A stretch of 64,000 nt of DNA from Cryobacterium zongtaii. GTDB taxonomy: Bacteria > Actinomycetota > Actinomycetes > Actinomycetales > Microbacteriaceae. Positions within the stretch are counted from its first letter, which is position 1. Every line of letters starts with the position of its first letter. Both the position numbers and the translations under genes were made by a program. The stretch is taken from assembly GCF_002909375.1 (NCBI RefSeq), contig NZ_PPXD01000007.1:310001-374000 (forward strand), given 5' to 3'. Of the stretch, positions 19,204-28,082 are shown one piece after another. The notes beneath the pieces were generated by a model. That model ran no database searches, was not told the DNA's origin, and was given only the letters and a program-made list of their open reading frames with translations.

Positions 19204-19689
19204 CTAGTCCGCGGCGTCAATTTCCACGGTGGATTCGACATCCGCGGCGTCGACGGTCGTGTTTGCGGCGCCGTCTGCGGAGGTGTCGACGGACTCGTCG
19301 GACGAAGCGGCCTCGTCGATGGCGCGGGCACTGGCCTGGTCGATGGGGATGACCGGGCAGTCCTTCCAGAGGCGCTCGAGGGAGTAGTAGACGCGCTCTT
19401 CCTCGTGGAACACGTGGACGACGAGGTCGCCGAAGTCAACGAGAATCCAGCGCCCTTCGGCGCGTCCCTCGCGGCGAAGCGGCTTGTAGCCGGCCTCGAT
19501 CAGCTTGTCCTCGATTTCGCCGGCGATCGCGACGACGTTGCGTTCGGAGCGTCCCGTGACGATGAGGAAGATGTCGGCCAACGGCAACGGGTTGGAAACG
19601 TCAATGGCAACGAGGTCCTCCCCCGCTTTCGAGTCGGCGGCGGCGGCAGCCACCTTGAGGAGCTCGAGAGCGTGGGCAGAAGCGGTCAT
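19204..19689 (-). CDS. rsfS: Ribosome silencing factor RsfS
   Basis: RsfS (161 aa) binds uL14 on the large subunit and blocks subunit joining when nutrients fall. The conserved core is complete: ALELLKVAAAAADSKAGEDLVAIDVS, LADIFLIVTGRSERNVVAIAGEIEDKL, EGRAEGRWILVDFGDLVVHVFHEEERVYYSLERLW. The core ends near residue 117; after it comes a ~40-residue acidic Ala/Asp/Ser tail that is longer than usual and probably disordered. It is the last protein gene of the obg-proBA-nadD run, as is usual in Actinobacteria. Confidence 0.95.
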   Translation of the reverse strand: MTASAHALELLKVAAAAADSKAGEDLVAIDVSNPLPLADIFLIVTGRSERNVVAIAGEIEDKLIEAGYKPLRREGRAEGRWILVDFGDLVVHVFHEEERVYYSLERLWKDCPVIPIDQASARAIDEAASSDESVDTSADGAANTTVDAADVESTVEIDAAD

Positions 19690-19761
19690 CGATTGAATCC
19701 CTGAGTTAGTAAAAGCGAAAAAGATGGCATGAGGAGATATGGGGTTGGTGGATATTCGGGG

Positions 19762-20808
19762 TTAGTAGATATTGAGGGCGTAGCCGACGACGAACAGCGA
19801 CAGCACACCGATGGCGAGCACCGCGGCGGTGATCGCGAGAACCGTTGGCAGGGAGGCGCCGCGTTTGCGAGGCGGCGTCATCACGCCCCGGGTGGAGGTG
19901 TGGGTGCTCACGGCGCGGCTGGCGCTCACGGGTGCCACATCGTTGTGGTGACCGCCCTCGTCGAGCTGGTCGAGCATGCGGTCCATTTCGGACGAGTCGA
20001 ACAGGTTCGGGTGCTGACCGGTAGCGCCCAGGCTTCGCGGGAGGTCGATCGATCCCGTGATCATGATCTCCCCGGTGCTGGTGATGGGGCCGCCGGGGCC
20101 CTGACGCGGGATGGACGGCAGGATCAGGGCGTTGGTGGTCGTGGGCATGCCGCCGGCGCCGACGCCGCGGCCCACGAGGTCGTCGAAGGTCGCGTCGTCG
20201 CGGCGCCCGATGGTCTCGATGTGGCTGTCGTCCTCGCGGTCCATCGACCAGTGGCCGATCGGCGGGTGCAGAGAGTTGACCGCGGCCGGCGCTTCGGTTC
20301 GGGGCTGGTCGTCGGCGGGGGCGGAGCGGGGTGCGGAGACCGGAGCCGGTGCGGCCTGAGAAGGTGCGGCCTGCGCCTGACCGGAGACCTCGTCGGCGGC
20401 ACTCGCGGATGAGGCGGCCTGCAGGGCACGAAGCTCACGGCGGGTGAGGGTGCGACCGGCGTCGGCGACGGCCGGAGCCTCGGGGATCGGCAGCGGGGCG
20501 GGGGCCACAGACGTGTGCCGCGAGTGGTGCGGCTCGGACTCGACAGGCTTGGACTCGACGGGCTTGGACTCGACGGGCTTGGACTCGACGGGCTCGGACT
20601 CGACGGGCTCGGACTCGACAGGCTTGGACTCGACGGGCTTGGACTCGACGGGCTTGGACTCGACGGGCTTGGACTCGACGGGCGCAACGATGTCGCCTGT
20701 GGCGGTCTCCTCTGCAGAAGGCGTCTCTGTGACAGCCGGCTCGTGCTCCCGAGCCAACTCGCGCAACTGTCGTCGCGTCAGTGGCTGCGGGCTATTACCC
20801 AACGTCAT
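19762..20808 (-). CDS. Repeat-containing single-pass membrane protein between nadD and rsfS
   Basis: I do not recognise a named family. The 348-residue protein has an N-terminal [14 protein letters not shown] segment, ten perfect-register pentapeptides VES(K/E)P (about 44-93), a second copy of the first motif ([10 protein letters not shown]), a long Pro/Ala/Ser-rich region, and one C-terminal transmembrane helix ([26 protein letters not shown]). The topology implies a large cytoplasmic disordered part and a C-terminal anchor. ATG 20808 overlaps the nadD stop by 4 nt, so it is translated with nadD. Confidence 0.7.
   Translation of the reverse strand: MTLGNSPQPLTRRQLRELAREHEPAVTETPSAEETATGDIVAPVESKPVESKPVESKPVESKPVESEPVESEPVESKPVESKPVESKPVESEPHHSRHTSVAPAPLPIPEAPAVADAGRTLTRRELRALQAASSASAADEVSGQAQAAPSQAAPAPVSAPRSAPADDQPRTEAPAAVNSLHPPIGHWSMDREDDSHIETIGRRDDATFDDLVGRGVGAGGMPTTTNALILPSIPRQGPGGPITSTGEIMITGSIDLPRSLGATGQHPNLFDSSEMDRMLDQLDEGGHHNDVAPVSASRAVSTHTSTRGVMTPPRKRGASLPTVLAITAAVLAIGVLSLFVVGYALNIY
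20531..20680. repeat. Ten 15-bp tandem repeats encoding VES(K/E)P
   Basis: Ten exact 15-bp units (plus-strand consensus GGCTTGGACTCGACG) occupy 20531-20680 with no indels and few substitutions; the K/E difference is one base (CTT or CTC). Near-identity at DNA level points to recent slippage or a selected repeat number. There are no spacers, so this is not a CRISPR. Confidence 0.95.
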
Positions 20809-21398
20809 GCCACACTCCGATACAGATGGTGCTTTGAGATGTACTGGACAACCCCGTCGGGGACCAAATACCAGACCGGGAAACCCCGGTTCACGCGTGC
20901 CCGGCAGTCAGTGGACGAGATCGCCAGAGCCGGAACCTCCAGCAAGCTTACGTCCTGGTTAGGCAATCCTGAAATGCTCAGGTCGTGTCCCGGGCGACTC
21001 ACAGCCACGAAGTGGGCCAGTTTCCATAGTTCGGCGACGTCTTTCCAACCCAGGATCTGGGTTATCGCGTCTGCGCCGGTGATGAAGAACAGCTCGGCAT
21101 CCGGGCGTTCGGCGTGCAGGTCGCGGAGGGTGTCGATCGTGAAGGTCGGGCCGGTCCGGTCCACGTCGACGCGGCTGACCGTGAAACGGGGGTTGGACGC
21201 CGTGGCGATGACGGTCATCAGGTACCGGTGTTCGGCCCGCGTCACGTCGGTCTTCTGCCAAGGCTGCCCGGTGGGCACAAAGATGACTTCGTCGAGGTCG
21301 AAGCTCTGCGCAACCTCGCTCGCTGCGACGAGGTGCCCGTGGTGGATGGGGTCGAAGGTGCCGCCCATCACGCCGATGCGCGGGCGGTTCCGGGTCAC
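20805..21398 (-). CDS. nadD: Nicotinate-nucleotide adenylyltransferase
   Basis: NadD (197 aa) makes deamido-NAD from nicotinate mononucleotide and ATP. The nucleotidyltransferase motif [20 protein letters not shown] is at residues 9-28, with [12 protein letters not shown], the [12 protein letters not shown] segment and the C-terminal [12 protein letters not shown] matching the ISSTxxR motif. The gene follows a small membrane-protein gene after 11 nt and overlaps the next gene by ATGA. Its place between proA and rsfS is conserved in Actinobacteria. Confidence 0.96.
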   Translation of the reverse strand: MTRNRPRIGVMGGTFDPIHHGHLVAASEVAQSFDLDEVIFVPTGQPWQKTDVTRAEHRYLMTVIATASNPRFTVSRVDVDRTGPTFTIDTLRDLHAERPDAELFFITGADAITQILGWKDVAELWKLAHFVAVSRPGHDLSISGLPNQDVSLLEVPALAISSTDCRARVNRGFPVWYLVPDGVVQYISKHHLYRSVA

Positions 21399-21409
21399 GG
21401 CGCCGATTG

Positions 21410-21616
21410 TCAGTGGCCGCTGTGGCTGGCTGCGCCACCGTGAGCCGCGGCATAGGCGTTGGCCTTGGCGCTGTGGCGGTTCGCGACGTCGCGGAAGCTC
21501 CAGACGACGAACCCGAGGGCGGCGAACACGATGAGGGCCACGAGGCCGTAGACCCAGGTCGCGACGGGCAGCTGGGTGTGCTCGACCTCGGCAAGGACAG
21601 CGGTCACGAACAACAT
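21410..21616 (-). CDS. Small single-pass membrane protein
   Basis: The 68-residue product starts [17 protein letters not shown], has one transmembrane helix ([21 protein letters not shown]), then [20 protein letters not shown] and a His-rich tail. ATG 21616 follows GGAG at proper spacing. It sits between proA and nadD on the same strand, a position where small membrane proteins of unknown role recur in Micrococcales (recalled, not checked). Confidence 0.75.
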   Translation of the reverse strand: MLFVTAVLAEVEHTQLPVATWVYGLVALIVFAALGFVVWSFRDVANRHSAKANAYAAAHGGAASHSGH

Positions 21617-21722
21617 GGAATCTCCGTTCAGGAATACTTCTTCGCGCTGCATCGGCGGGCGGCAGCGGTACCGCGACCAGTCTAGCGGGACGCTCCGCCC
21701 GTGCCGGTGAGCGGCACAGGCG

Positions 21723-23012
21723 CTAGTCGCGGATCTGGCCGGTACCGCGCACGATCCACTTGGTGCTGGTGAGCTCCGGCAGACCCATCGGTCCGCGGGC
21801 GTGCAGCTTCTGGGTCGAGATCCCGACCTCCGCGCCGAACCCGAACTCACCGCCGTCGGTGAACCGGGTGGACGCGTTGACCATCACCGCGGCCGAGTCG
21901 ACCTCGTTGAGGAAGCGCTCCGCGTTGACGATGTCGTTGGTGATGATCGATTCGGTGTGCCCGGTCGAATACCGACGAATGTGCGCGATCGCGGCGTCAA
22001 GGTCGGCCACCACCTTGACGGACAGGTCCAGGCTCATGTATTCGGTCGCCCAGTCCTCGTCGGTCGCGGGAACCGCCGCCGGGTACAGTGCTCGCACCGC
22101 CGCGTCGCCGTGGATGGTGACCCCGGCGCCGGCCAGCTTGGCGAGCACCCCTGGCAGCACCCGCTCGGCGGCCTGCTCGTGCACGAGCACGGTCTCGACG
22201 GCGTTGCAGACGCTGGGTCGTTGAACCTTGGCGTTGTGCACGATGTCCGCGGCCCACTGCTCGTTGGCGGAGGCATCCAGGAAGATGTGCACGACACCGG
22301 CCCCGGTCTCGATCACGGGCACCGTCGACTCGGTCACGACGGCCTGGATCAGCCCGGCATTGCCGCGCGGAATGAGCACGTCGACCAGCCCGCGGGCCTG
22401 CATCAGCGCCGTCGCCCCGGCCCGTCCGAACGGGTCGATGGTCTGCACGCACTCCCCCGGCAGGCCGGCGGCGACCAGCGCCTCGTGGATCAGGGCGACG
22501 AGTACCCGATTGGAGTTCTCGGCGGCGGACCCGCCACGCAGCACGGCGGCGTTGCCGCTCTTGAGGGCGAGAGCGGCGATGTCCACGGTCACGTTCGGGC
22601 GGGCCTCGTAGATGACACCCACGACACCGAAGGGAACGCGTATTTGGCTGATCTTGACGCCGTTGGCCAGGCTACTGCCGCGCACCACTTGGCCGACAGG
22701 GTCGGTCAGCGCTTCGATCTCGCCGACGGCGTCGGCCAACGAGCGGATGCGCGCCTCGTCCAGGCGCAGCCGGTCGAGAAGTCCGGCAGTCAGGCCGTTC
22801 TCGGCACCGGCGGCCAGGTCGAGGGCATTGGCGGCGACGATCTGCGCCACGTTCTCGCGCAACGCCACGGCGATTCCCTGGAGCGCCGTGTTCTTCAGCC
22901 GGGTCGGCGCGGACGCCAGTGCGAGCGAAGCCGTCCGGGCCGCGACGAGCATCGCCGTGAACCCGTCAGGGCTGGAACCGGGCACGGCCGTGGCGGGTAG
23001 GGTCTGCGACAT
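21723..23012 (-). CDS. proA: Gamma-glutamyl phosphate reductase
   Basis: ProA (429 aa) reduces gamma-glutamyl phosphate to glutamate semialdehyde with NADPH, the second step of proline synthesis. It is an aldehyde-dehydrogenase-fold enzyme. Visible features are IRVPFGVVGVIYEARPNVTVDIAALALKSGNAAVLRGGSAA, the active-site Cys in RPSVCNAVETVLVH, and the C-terminal FTDGGEFGFGAEVGISTQKLHARGPMGLPELT. It starts 4 nt after proB ends, so the two are cotranscribed. Confidence 0.97.
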   Translation of the reverse strand: MSQTLPATAVPGSSPDGFTAMLVAARTASLALASAPTRLKNTALQGIAVALRENVAQIVAANALDLAAGAENGLTAGLLDRLRLDEARIRSLADAVGEIEALTDPVGQVVRGSSLANGVKISQIRVPFGVVGVIYEARPNVTVDIAALALKSGNAAVLRGGSAAENSNRVLVALIHEALVAAGLPGECVQTIDPFGRAGATALMQARGLVDVLIPRGNAGLIQAVVTESTVPVIETGAGVVHIFLDASANEQWAADIVHNAKVQRPSVCNAVETVLVHEQAAERVLPGVLAKLAGAGVTIHGDAAVRALYPAAVPATDEDWATEYMSLDLSVKVVADLDAAIAHIRRYSTGHTESIITNDIVNAERFLNEVDSAAVMVNASTRFTDGGEFGFGAEVGISTQKLHARGPMGLPELTSTKWIVRGTGQIRD

Positions 23013-23016
23013 GCCG

Positions 23017-23841
23017 TCAGTTTAGGGCAGAACGCCTCACTGTTGTCGGGTCGGCCGGCTCGAACCAGGTGCCGATCGGGTCGCCGCGGAGGGCCTCGGC
23101 GACCAGCGCCGTCGACGTCACCAGGACCGCGGTTCCGGCCTCTGCGGCGATCCGGGCTGCGGAGACCTTGGTGCCGGCGCCGCCGGTGCCCACGCCGGAC
23201 TGGGAGGAGCCGAATTCGACGCCGGGGAGGGTATCGCCCAGAGCCACGTGCTCGATTCGTTCGGCTCCGGGCAGGTGTGGGGGCCGGGTGTACAGCGCAT
23301 CAACGTCGCTGAGCAGAACGAGCAGGTCCGCCTTGACGAGGGTGGCGACGAGGGCCGCGAGCCTGTCGTTGTCGCCGAACCGGATCTCGTGGGTGGCGAC
23401 GGTGTCGTTCTCGTTCACGATCGGCAGGATGCGCAGGCCCAGTAGCCGTTCCATGGCGCGCTGGGCGTTGCTGCGCGGCGACGCGTTGTCGAGGTCACCC
23501 GCGGTGAGGAGCACCTGGCCGGCGACGATGTCGTACCGGTCGAGGCTGTCCTGGTAGCGGAAGATCAACAGGTTCTGCCCCACGGACGCTGCGGCCTGCT
23601 GGGTGGCGAGGTCGGTGGGACGCTCGTCGAGCTGCAGGTACGGCATCCCGGTGGCGATGGCGCCTGAGGACACCAGTACCACCTCGGCGCCGCGGCCGTG
23701 CGCTGACGCCAGGGCGTCAACGAGGGGTGCGATCTGCCCCACATTGGCGCCGCTGATCGAGGACGATCCCACCTTCACGACGATCCGTGCCGCAGTGCCG
23801 ACGCCGCTGCGCTCCAGCGGCCGCCTCGCTCCTCCGGTCAC
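23017..23841 (-). CDS. proB: Glutamate 5-kinase (PUA-less form)
   Basis: ProB (274 aa) phosphorylates glutamate in the first, feedback-controlled step of proline synthesis. The amino-acid-kinase fold is complete: [51 protein letters not shown] and [20 protein letters not shown]. The protein stops at the end of this domain; the C-terminal PUA domain of the ~367-residue E. coli type is absent. GTG 23841 overlaps the obg stop as GTGA. The lack of PUA may alter oligomerisation or proline feedback; that is inference. Confidence 0.95.
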   Translation of the reverse strand: MTGGARRPLERSGVGTAARIVVKVGSSSISGANVGQIAPLVDALASAHGRGAEVVLVSSGAIATGMPYLQLDERPTDLATQQAAASVGQNLLIFRYQDSLDRYDIVAGQVLLTAGDLDNASPRSNAQRAMERLLGLRILPIVNENDTVATHEIRFGDNDRLAALVATLVKADLLVLLSDVDALYTRPPHLPGAERIEHVALGDTLPGVEFGSSQSGVGTGGAGTKVSAARIAAEAGTAVLVTSTALVAEALRGDPIGTWFEPADPTTVRRSALN

Positions 23842-25421
23842 TCGGAGTCGCCCTCCTTGACGCGCCGGCGGGCGGCGTTGTTCTCGGTGACTTCGCCTTC
23901 GCCGGCGTTGAATTCCTCTTCACCGGTGGACCACATACCGGCCTCGCGCTCACGGATGAGTTCGGCACGCGCGGCGGACTTGGCGTCCATGCGCTTGAGG
24001 TATTCCTCACGACGCTCGTTGCTGGTGCGGCGCTTGGAGTCGTCCATCCGGCTGTCGGTACCGCGCGGGGCAGTGATCAGCTCGGCTGTGGAGGTGAGGG
24101 TGGGCTCCCAATCGAAGATCATGCCGTCGCCAGGGCCGATGACCACTGTCGAACCGGCGACAGCGCCGGCCTTGAACAGTTCGTCCTCGGTGCCGAGCTT
24201 GGCCAGTCTGTCGGCGAGGAAGCCGACGGCCTCGTCGTTCTTGAAGTCGGTCTGCTGCACCCAGCGTTCGGGCTTGGCGCCGAGGATACGGAAGATGTTG
24301 CCGAACGAACCACCCTCGACGCGCACGATGAAACCGCTGTCGTCGACGGGCTTGGGGCGGATGACGATACGCGGCTTGAGGGCCGCGGCTTCGGCGCTCG
24401 TGATCCGGCCGGCTTCGACGGTCTCGGCCAGGGCGAAGTTCAGCTGGCGCAGTCCCTCGTGGCTGACCGTGGAGATCTCGAAGACGCGGTAGCCGCGCTC
24501 CTCGAGTTCGGCCTTCACGAAGGCGGCGAGTTCGCGGCCTTCCGGAACATCGATCTTGTTCAGCGCGATCAGCTGGGGACGCTCGAGCAGGGGCGTCTGG
24601 CCCTCGGGCACCGGGTACGCGGCGAGTTCACCGAGAATGATGTCCAGGTCGCTGATCGGGTCGCGACCGGGGTCGAGCGTGGCGCAGTCGAGCACGTGCA
24701 GCAATGCGGTGCAGCGCTCAACGTGGCGCAGGAATTCGAGGCCGAGCCCCTTGCCCTCGCTGGCGCCCTCGATGAGACCGGGCACGTCGGCGACGGTGTA
24801 ACGCACCTCACCCGCATCCACTACGCCGAGGTTGGGCTGCAGGGTGGTGAAGGGGTAGTCGGCGATCTTGGGCCGGGCCGCCGAGATGGCCGCGATCAGG
24901 CTGGACTTGCCGGCCGACGGGTAGCCGACGAGTGCGACGTCCGCCACGGTCTTGAGCTCGAGGTAGACATCGCCCTCGAAGCCGTAGGTGCCCAGCAGCG
25001 CGAAGCCGGGGGCCTTGCGCTTGGTGGAGGCGAGCGCGGCGTTGCCGAGTCCACCCTGTCCGCCCGCGGCGACGACGATGCGGTAGCCGGGCTCGGTCAT
25101 GTCGGCGAGCTCGTTGCCCTCCGCATCCTTGACGACGGTGCCCAGCGGCACGCTCAGCTCAATGATGTCGCTGCCGTACCCGTTGCGGTGGTCACCCATG
25201 CCGGGGCCGCCGTTCGCGGAACTGCGGTGCGGTGAACGGTGGAACGCGAGCAGGGTGGTCACCTGCGGGTCGGCGACGAGAACGATGTCGCCACCGTTTC
25301 CGCCGTTTCCGCCATCGGGGCCGGCGAGAGGCTTGAACTTCTCGCGTTTGACCGAGACACAACCGTTTCCTCCGTTGCCCGCTCGCAGGTGCAGCGTGAC
25401 TTGGTCAACGAACGTGGCCAT
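23838..25421 (-). CDS. obg: Obg family GTPase (ObgE/CgtA)
   Basis: Obg (527 aa) is a ribosome-associated GTPase for 50S maturation and stress control. Domains in order: the Gly-rich Obg fold (1-158; [34 protein letters not shown]), the G domain with Walker [11 protein letters not shown], switch region [11 protein letters not shown] and G3 DVPGLIEGA, then NKID, and a C-terminal OCT domain (~350-430). About 80 charged residues follow, a longer tail than in E. coli Obg. ATG 25421 gives the conserved [12 protein letters not shown]. It stands between rpmA and proB as in other Actinobacteria. Confidence 0.97.
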   Translation of the reverse strand: MATFVDQVTLHLRAGNGGNGCVSVKREKFKPLAGPDGGNGGNGGDIVLVADPQVTTLLAFHRSPHRSSANGGPGMGDHRNGYGSDIIELSVPLGTVVKDAEGNELADMTEPGYRIVVAAGGQGGLGNAALASTKRKAPGFALLGTYGFEGDVYLELKTVADVALVGYPSAGKSSLIAAISAARPKIADYPFTTLQPNLGVVDAGEVRYTVADVPGLIEGASEGKGLGLEFLRHVERCTALLHVLDCATLDPGRDPISDLDIILGELAAYPVPEGQTPLLERPQLIALNKIDVPEGRELAAFVKAELEERGYRVFEISTVSHEGLRQLNFALAETVEAGRITSAEAAALKPRIVIRPKPVDDSGFIVRVEGGSFGNIFRILGAKPERWVQQTDFKNDEAVGFLADRLAKLGTEDELFKAGAVAGSTVVIGPGDGMIFDWEPTLTSTAELITAPRGTDSRMDDSKRRTSNERREEYLKRMDAKSAARAELIREREAGMWSTGEEEFNAGEGEVTENNAARRRVKEGDSE

Positions 25422-25505
25422 GGGAATGCCCCTTTCAGGTGGCGATACAAACAAACATGAGGACGAGCCGAAGCCCGCCCTCATGCTGAAAAGCTGTGTG
25501 GATGC

Positions 25506-25763
25506 CTAAGCGGCAGCTACCACGATGTTGACGACCTTGCGGCCACCCTTGGCACCGAACTCGACCGAGCCGGCTTCGAGGGCGAAGAGAGTGTCGTCGC
25601 CGCCACGGCCGACGTTCACGCCGGGGTGGAAGTGGGTGCCACGCTGACGGACGATAATCTCGCCCGCGCCGACAACCTGACCACCGAAGCGCTTCACGCC
25701 GAGGCGCTGAGCGTTGGAGTCACGACCGTTGCGAGTGGAACTCGCACCTTTTTTGTGTGCCAT
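25506..25763 (-). CDS. rpmA: 50S ribosomal protein bL27
   Basis: The 85-residue protein starts [20 protein letters not shown] with no N-terminal leader to be cleaved, followed by the conserved [23 protein letters not shown] and [17 protein letters not shown]. The N-terminal arm reaches the peptidyl-transferase centre. It lies 18 nt downstream of rplU. Confidence 0.98.
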   Translation of the reverse strand: MAHKKGASSTRNGRDSNAQRLGVKRFGGQVVGAGEIIVRQRGTHFHPGVNVGRGGDDTLFALEAGSVEFGAKGGRKVVNIVVAAA

Positions 25764-25781
25764 TAGTTATTCTCCTCGGGC

Positions 25782-26090
25782 CTAGGCGATGCCGGTGACC
25801 TGAACGCGAGTGAGCTCCTGACGGTGCCCCTGACGCTTCTTGTAACCGGTCTTGTTCTTGAACTTCTGGATGACGATCTTCGGGCCGCGAAGGTCGTTGA
25901 GGACCTCGGCGGTGACCTTGACGTTGGCCAGCGACGTCGAGTCAGAGGTGATCTTGTCGCCGTCGACGAGAAGCACGGCGGCCAGCTCGACGTTGCCGTC
26001 CTTGTCAGCCTTGATTCGGTCCATCGTTACGATGGTCCCGACCTCTACCTTCTCCTGCCGCCCACCGGCGCGCACAACTGCGTAAACCAC
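25782..26090 (-). CDS. rplU: 50S ribosomal protein bL21
   Basis: The 102-residue protein begins [18 protein letters not shown] and ends with the conserved [24 protein letters not shown]. It is the first gene of the rplU-rpmA-obg run. A good promoter lies at 26235-26263, leaving a ~137-nt leader with a hairpin, which may be an autoregulatory site. Confidence 0.98.
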   Translation of the reverse strand: MVYAVVRAGGRQEKVEVGTIVTMDRIKADKDGNVELAAVLLVDGDKITSDSTSLANVKVTAEVLNDLRGPKIVIQKFKNKTGYKKRQGHRQELTRVQVTGIA

Positions 26091-26154
26091 TTTACGTACC
26101 TATCTCTGGGGAACCCCGGGGGCTCCGATTCCTATGATGGAAAGTTACCGAGTG

Positions 26155-26179
26155 CACATGGACCAAGTCGGACCATGTC
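26155..26179 (-). promoter_or_regulatory. Hairpin in the rplU leader
   Basis: ACATGG-A-CC-AAGTC-GG-A-CCATGT (core 26156-26178) is an inverted repeat of 8 pairs interrupted by one symmetric mismatch. It lies in the ~137-nt transcript leader before rplU. Leader hairpins in ribosomal-protein operons often bind the encoded protein; whether this one does is unknown. Confidence 0.4.
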
Positions 26180-26234
26180 ACTTCAGAAAACCTTGGGCGC
26201 TACGTGGACAGAGTCCTTCGCACACCAACACTCG

Positions 26235-26263
26235 ACTTTAGCTGATCGGAATGCCCCGGTCAA
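26235..26263 (-). promoter_or_regulatory. Promoter of rplU-rpmA-obg
   Basis: On the minus strand TTGACC (26258-26263) is followed after exactly 17 nt by TAAAGT (26235-26240). This is the best sigma-70/SigA-like match near the ribosomal genes. Expected initiation is near 26228. Confidence 0.7.
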
Positions 26264-26350
26264 ACCACCTCGAGAGGGCGTGTCGCGCCCTCGGTTCGAT
26301 GGCGACGCCCTGGACAAGCTTAGGGCCGCGATTGTCCATACACTTTCAGC

Positions 26351-26614
26351 ATGGGCATACTGATCGACCAGCCGGCCTGGGCGGCCCATGGCACGCTCTG
26401 GTCTCACCTGGTGAGCGACTCCTCACTGGCGGAGCTGCACGCCTTCGCGGCCGCGCAGGGCATCCCCCGGCGCGGATTCGATCTGGACCACTACGACGTG
26501 CCCCAGGACCGCTACGACTCCCTGGTGGCGGCCGGAGCGGAGCCGGTCGACTTTCGCGGTCTCGTCACCCGGCTGCGGGCCAGCGGCTTGCGGGTCAAGG
26601 CCAGGGACCGCTGA
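26351..26614 (+). CDS. DUF4031 domain-containing protein
   Basis: This 87-residue protein, MGILIDQPAWAAHGTLWSHLVSDSS..., has the DUF4031 pattern: 'W..HG..WSHLVSD.S..ELH.FA...G..RR.FD.DHYDVP..R'. It is a short cytoplasmic protein of unknown function common in Actinobacteria. TACACT at 26339 lies exactly 12 nt before the ATG, suggesting a leaderless mRNA. It converges on the next gene with only 7 nt between stops. Confidence 0.85.
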   Translation: MGILIDQPAWAAHGTLWSHLVSDSSLAELHAFAAAQGIPRRGFDLDHYDVPQDRYDSLVAAGAEPVDFRGLVTRLRASGLRVKARDR

Positions 26615-26621
26615 CGGACGC

Positions 26622-28082
26622 TCACCAGGTGGCGTCGATGCCCACGATGCTGCGAGTGATGGCCCCGGTTGACAGGTCGACGAAGAGTGTCGTCGCCGTG
26701 GTGGCCTGCGGGTCGACGGGGTAGCCATCCGTCACCTGGGTCTGGCTGTTCGGCACGGTCTGGATCGCCAGGTACTGGTCGTTGGGTGAGATGGCGAAGC
26801 CCACGATGGTCTCGTTGGGTAGCACCGGTTCGTAGACCACCCGCGTCGTCGGAGTCGCGGGGTCGCCCGTGACCAGGATCAGCGACTGTCCCACGCGCCC
26901 GGTCGCCTGGTCGAATTCGGCCACCCTCTGCACGTACCCCTCTCCCCCGGTGAGGAAGCGCAGTTCGGCTGTATACGGCGTGGTGCCGGCGACATCCTGC
27001 GGCACGATCGCCGCCTCGGCACCCGTGGACAGGTCGAGGATGTACTGGCGGTCCTGGTCTGACACGGCAATACGCAGCCCGTCGGGGGCGAACGCGTTGA
27101 GGTTGGGGAATTGGCCGATGGGGATGGGCACGGTTTCGGTGTCTGCTCGGGGGTCGATCAGCAGCAGGGTGGTGTCGAAGAGCTGAGCTACGACCTCGGC
27201 GCGGTTGGCCATGAACCCCCAGGCGATGGCCTGCACGGGCTCACCGTCGAGCCCGGCCACGGTGTCGACGGTGCCTCGGGTGAGGTCGAGCAGGAACAGG
27301 GTGTTGTCGTAGACGTGGCCTCCTGCTCCTGCTCCTGCTGCGCTGGTGAAGCGGAAGCCGATCGTGCTCGAGGACGGGGAGGCCTGCAGGTCGTGCACGG
27401 TTCCGGTGCCGGGCATGGTGAGTTCGGCGGCGCGGCCGTCACGGTCCACCAGACTGAGCGTGTTGGTGAGGTCCTCGGTGAGGGTGACCACCACGAGTTC
27501 GTCGCCGACGGGAACGAACGACTGGATGTATGGGGCGCTGAATGCGACGCTCGTCTCGGCGGATCCGACGGTGGTGCGTACGATCCGGTCAGGCGCCTTG
27601 GTCGGCTCGTTCGGCTGCGCCGGGGACCGGCTGAGCAGGTGGAGCGGCGCTTCGTCGGTGCGGAAGGAGACGGCGAGGTCGCTCGACCTGTCGGCGAATG
27701 GGCCGGTGACGTCGTTGACGGTCACCGTGTACTCGGTGTCGTAGGCGAGCGGCTGGGGGAAGACGATCACGATGGAATCGTTCCTGGTCTGCACGTCGAC
27801 GACGCCGGCCGGGCTGACGGTGATCTGGTCCGTGCTCACCTCGGCGAGCTGCTGGTTCGTGTCGAGGACGAGCCGTTGGTTGGCCGTGGTGACGACGGCG
27901 CTCGTGTCGACCTGGAAACCGGTCAGCCGGGGCCCGTTGAGCACGTTGACGGCCACCAGGGCCAGACACAGCACGATCAGGCCGGTGAGGAGGGCGGCGA
28001 GGGTGCGGCGGAACCGCCGGCCACCGGCTGCGGTGTCCGGGTCGGCTATCGAAAACTGCCCAGACGTGAGGTCAGTAGACAT
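26622..28082 (-). CDS. Membrane-anchored protein with Ig-like and beta-propeller-like regions
   Basis: The 486-residue product has one N-terminal transmembrane helix (TLAALLTGLIVLCLALVAVNVL, about 27-48), then an extracytoplasmic part. Residues ~50-150 look like a Big_5/SbsA-type Ig domain (SIVIVFPQPLAYDTEYTVTVNDVTGPFAD). Residues ~175-480 repeat strands of the type 'AIAWGFMANRAEVVAQL...LLLIDPRADTETVPI', consistent with a beta-propeller. Its start overlaps the TIGR03943 gene by 11 bp, so it is the third gene of the permease operon. No catalytic motif is recognised; it could bind ligand or assist the transporter outside the membrane. Confidence 0.65.
   Translation of the reverse strand: MSTDLTSGQFSIADPDTAAGGRRFRRTLAALLTGLIVLCLALVAVNVLNGPRLTGFQVDTSAVVTTANQRLVLDTNQQLAEVSTDQITVSPAGVVDVQTRNDSIVIVFPQPLAYDTEYTVTVNDVTGPFADRSSDLAVSFRTDEAPLHLLSRSPAQPNEPTKAPDRIVRTTVGSAETSVAFSAPYIQSFVPVGDELVVVTLTEDLTNTLSLVDRDGRAAELTMPGTGTVHDLQASPSSSTIGFRFTSAAGAGAGGHVYDNTLFLLDLTRGTVDTVAGLDGEPVQAIAWGFMANRAEVVAQLFDTTLLLIDPRADTETVPIPIGQFPNLNAFAPDGLRIAVSDQDRQYILDLSTGAEAAIVPQDVAGTTPYTAELRFLTGGEGYVQRVAEFDQATGRVGQSLILVTGDPATPTTRVVYEPVLPNETIVGFAISPNDQYLAIQTVPNSQTQVTDGYPVDPQATTATTLFVDLSTGAITRSIVGIDATW

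Noticed and set aside
20531-20680. Possible CRISPR array
   Set aside because: Repeats are contiguous 15-bp units without spacers and lie in a coding frame; no cas genes are present.
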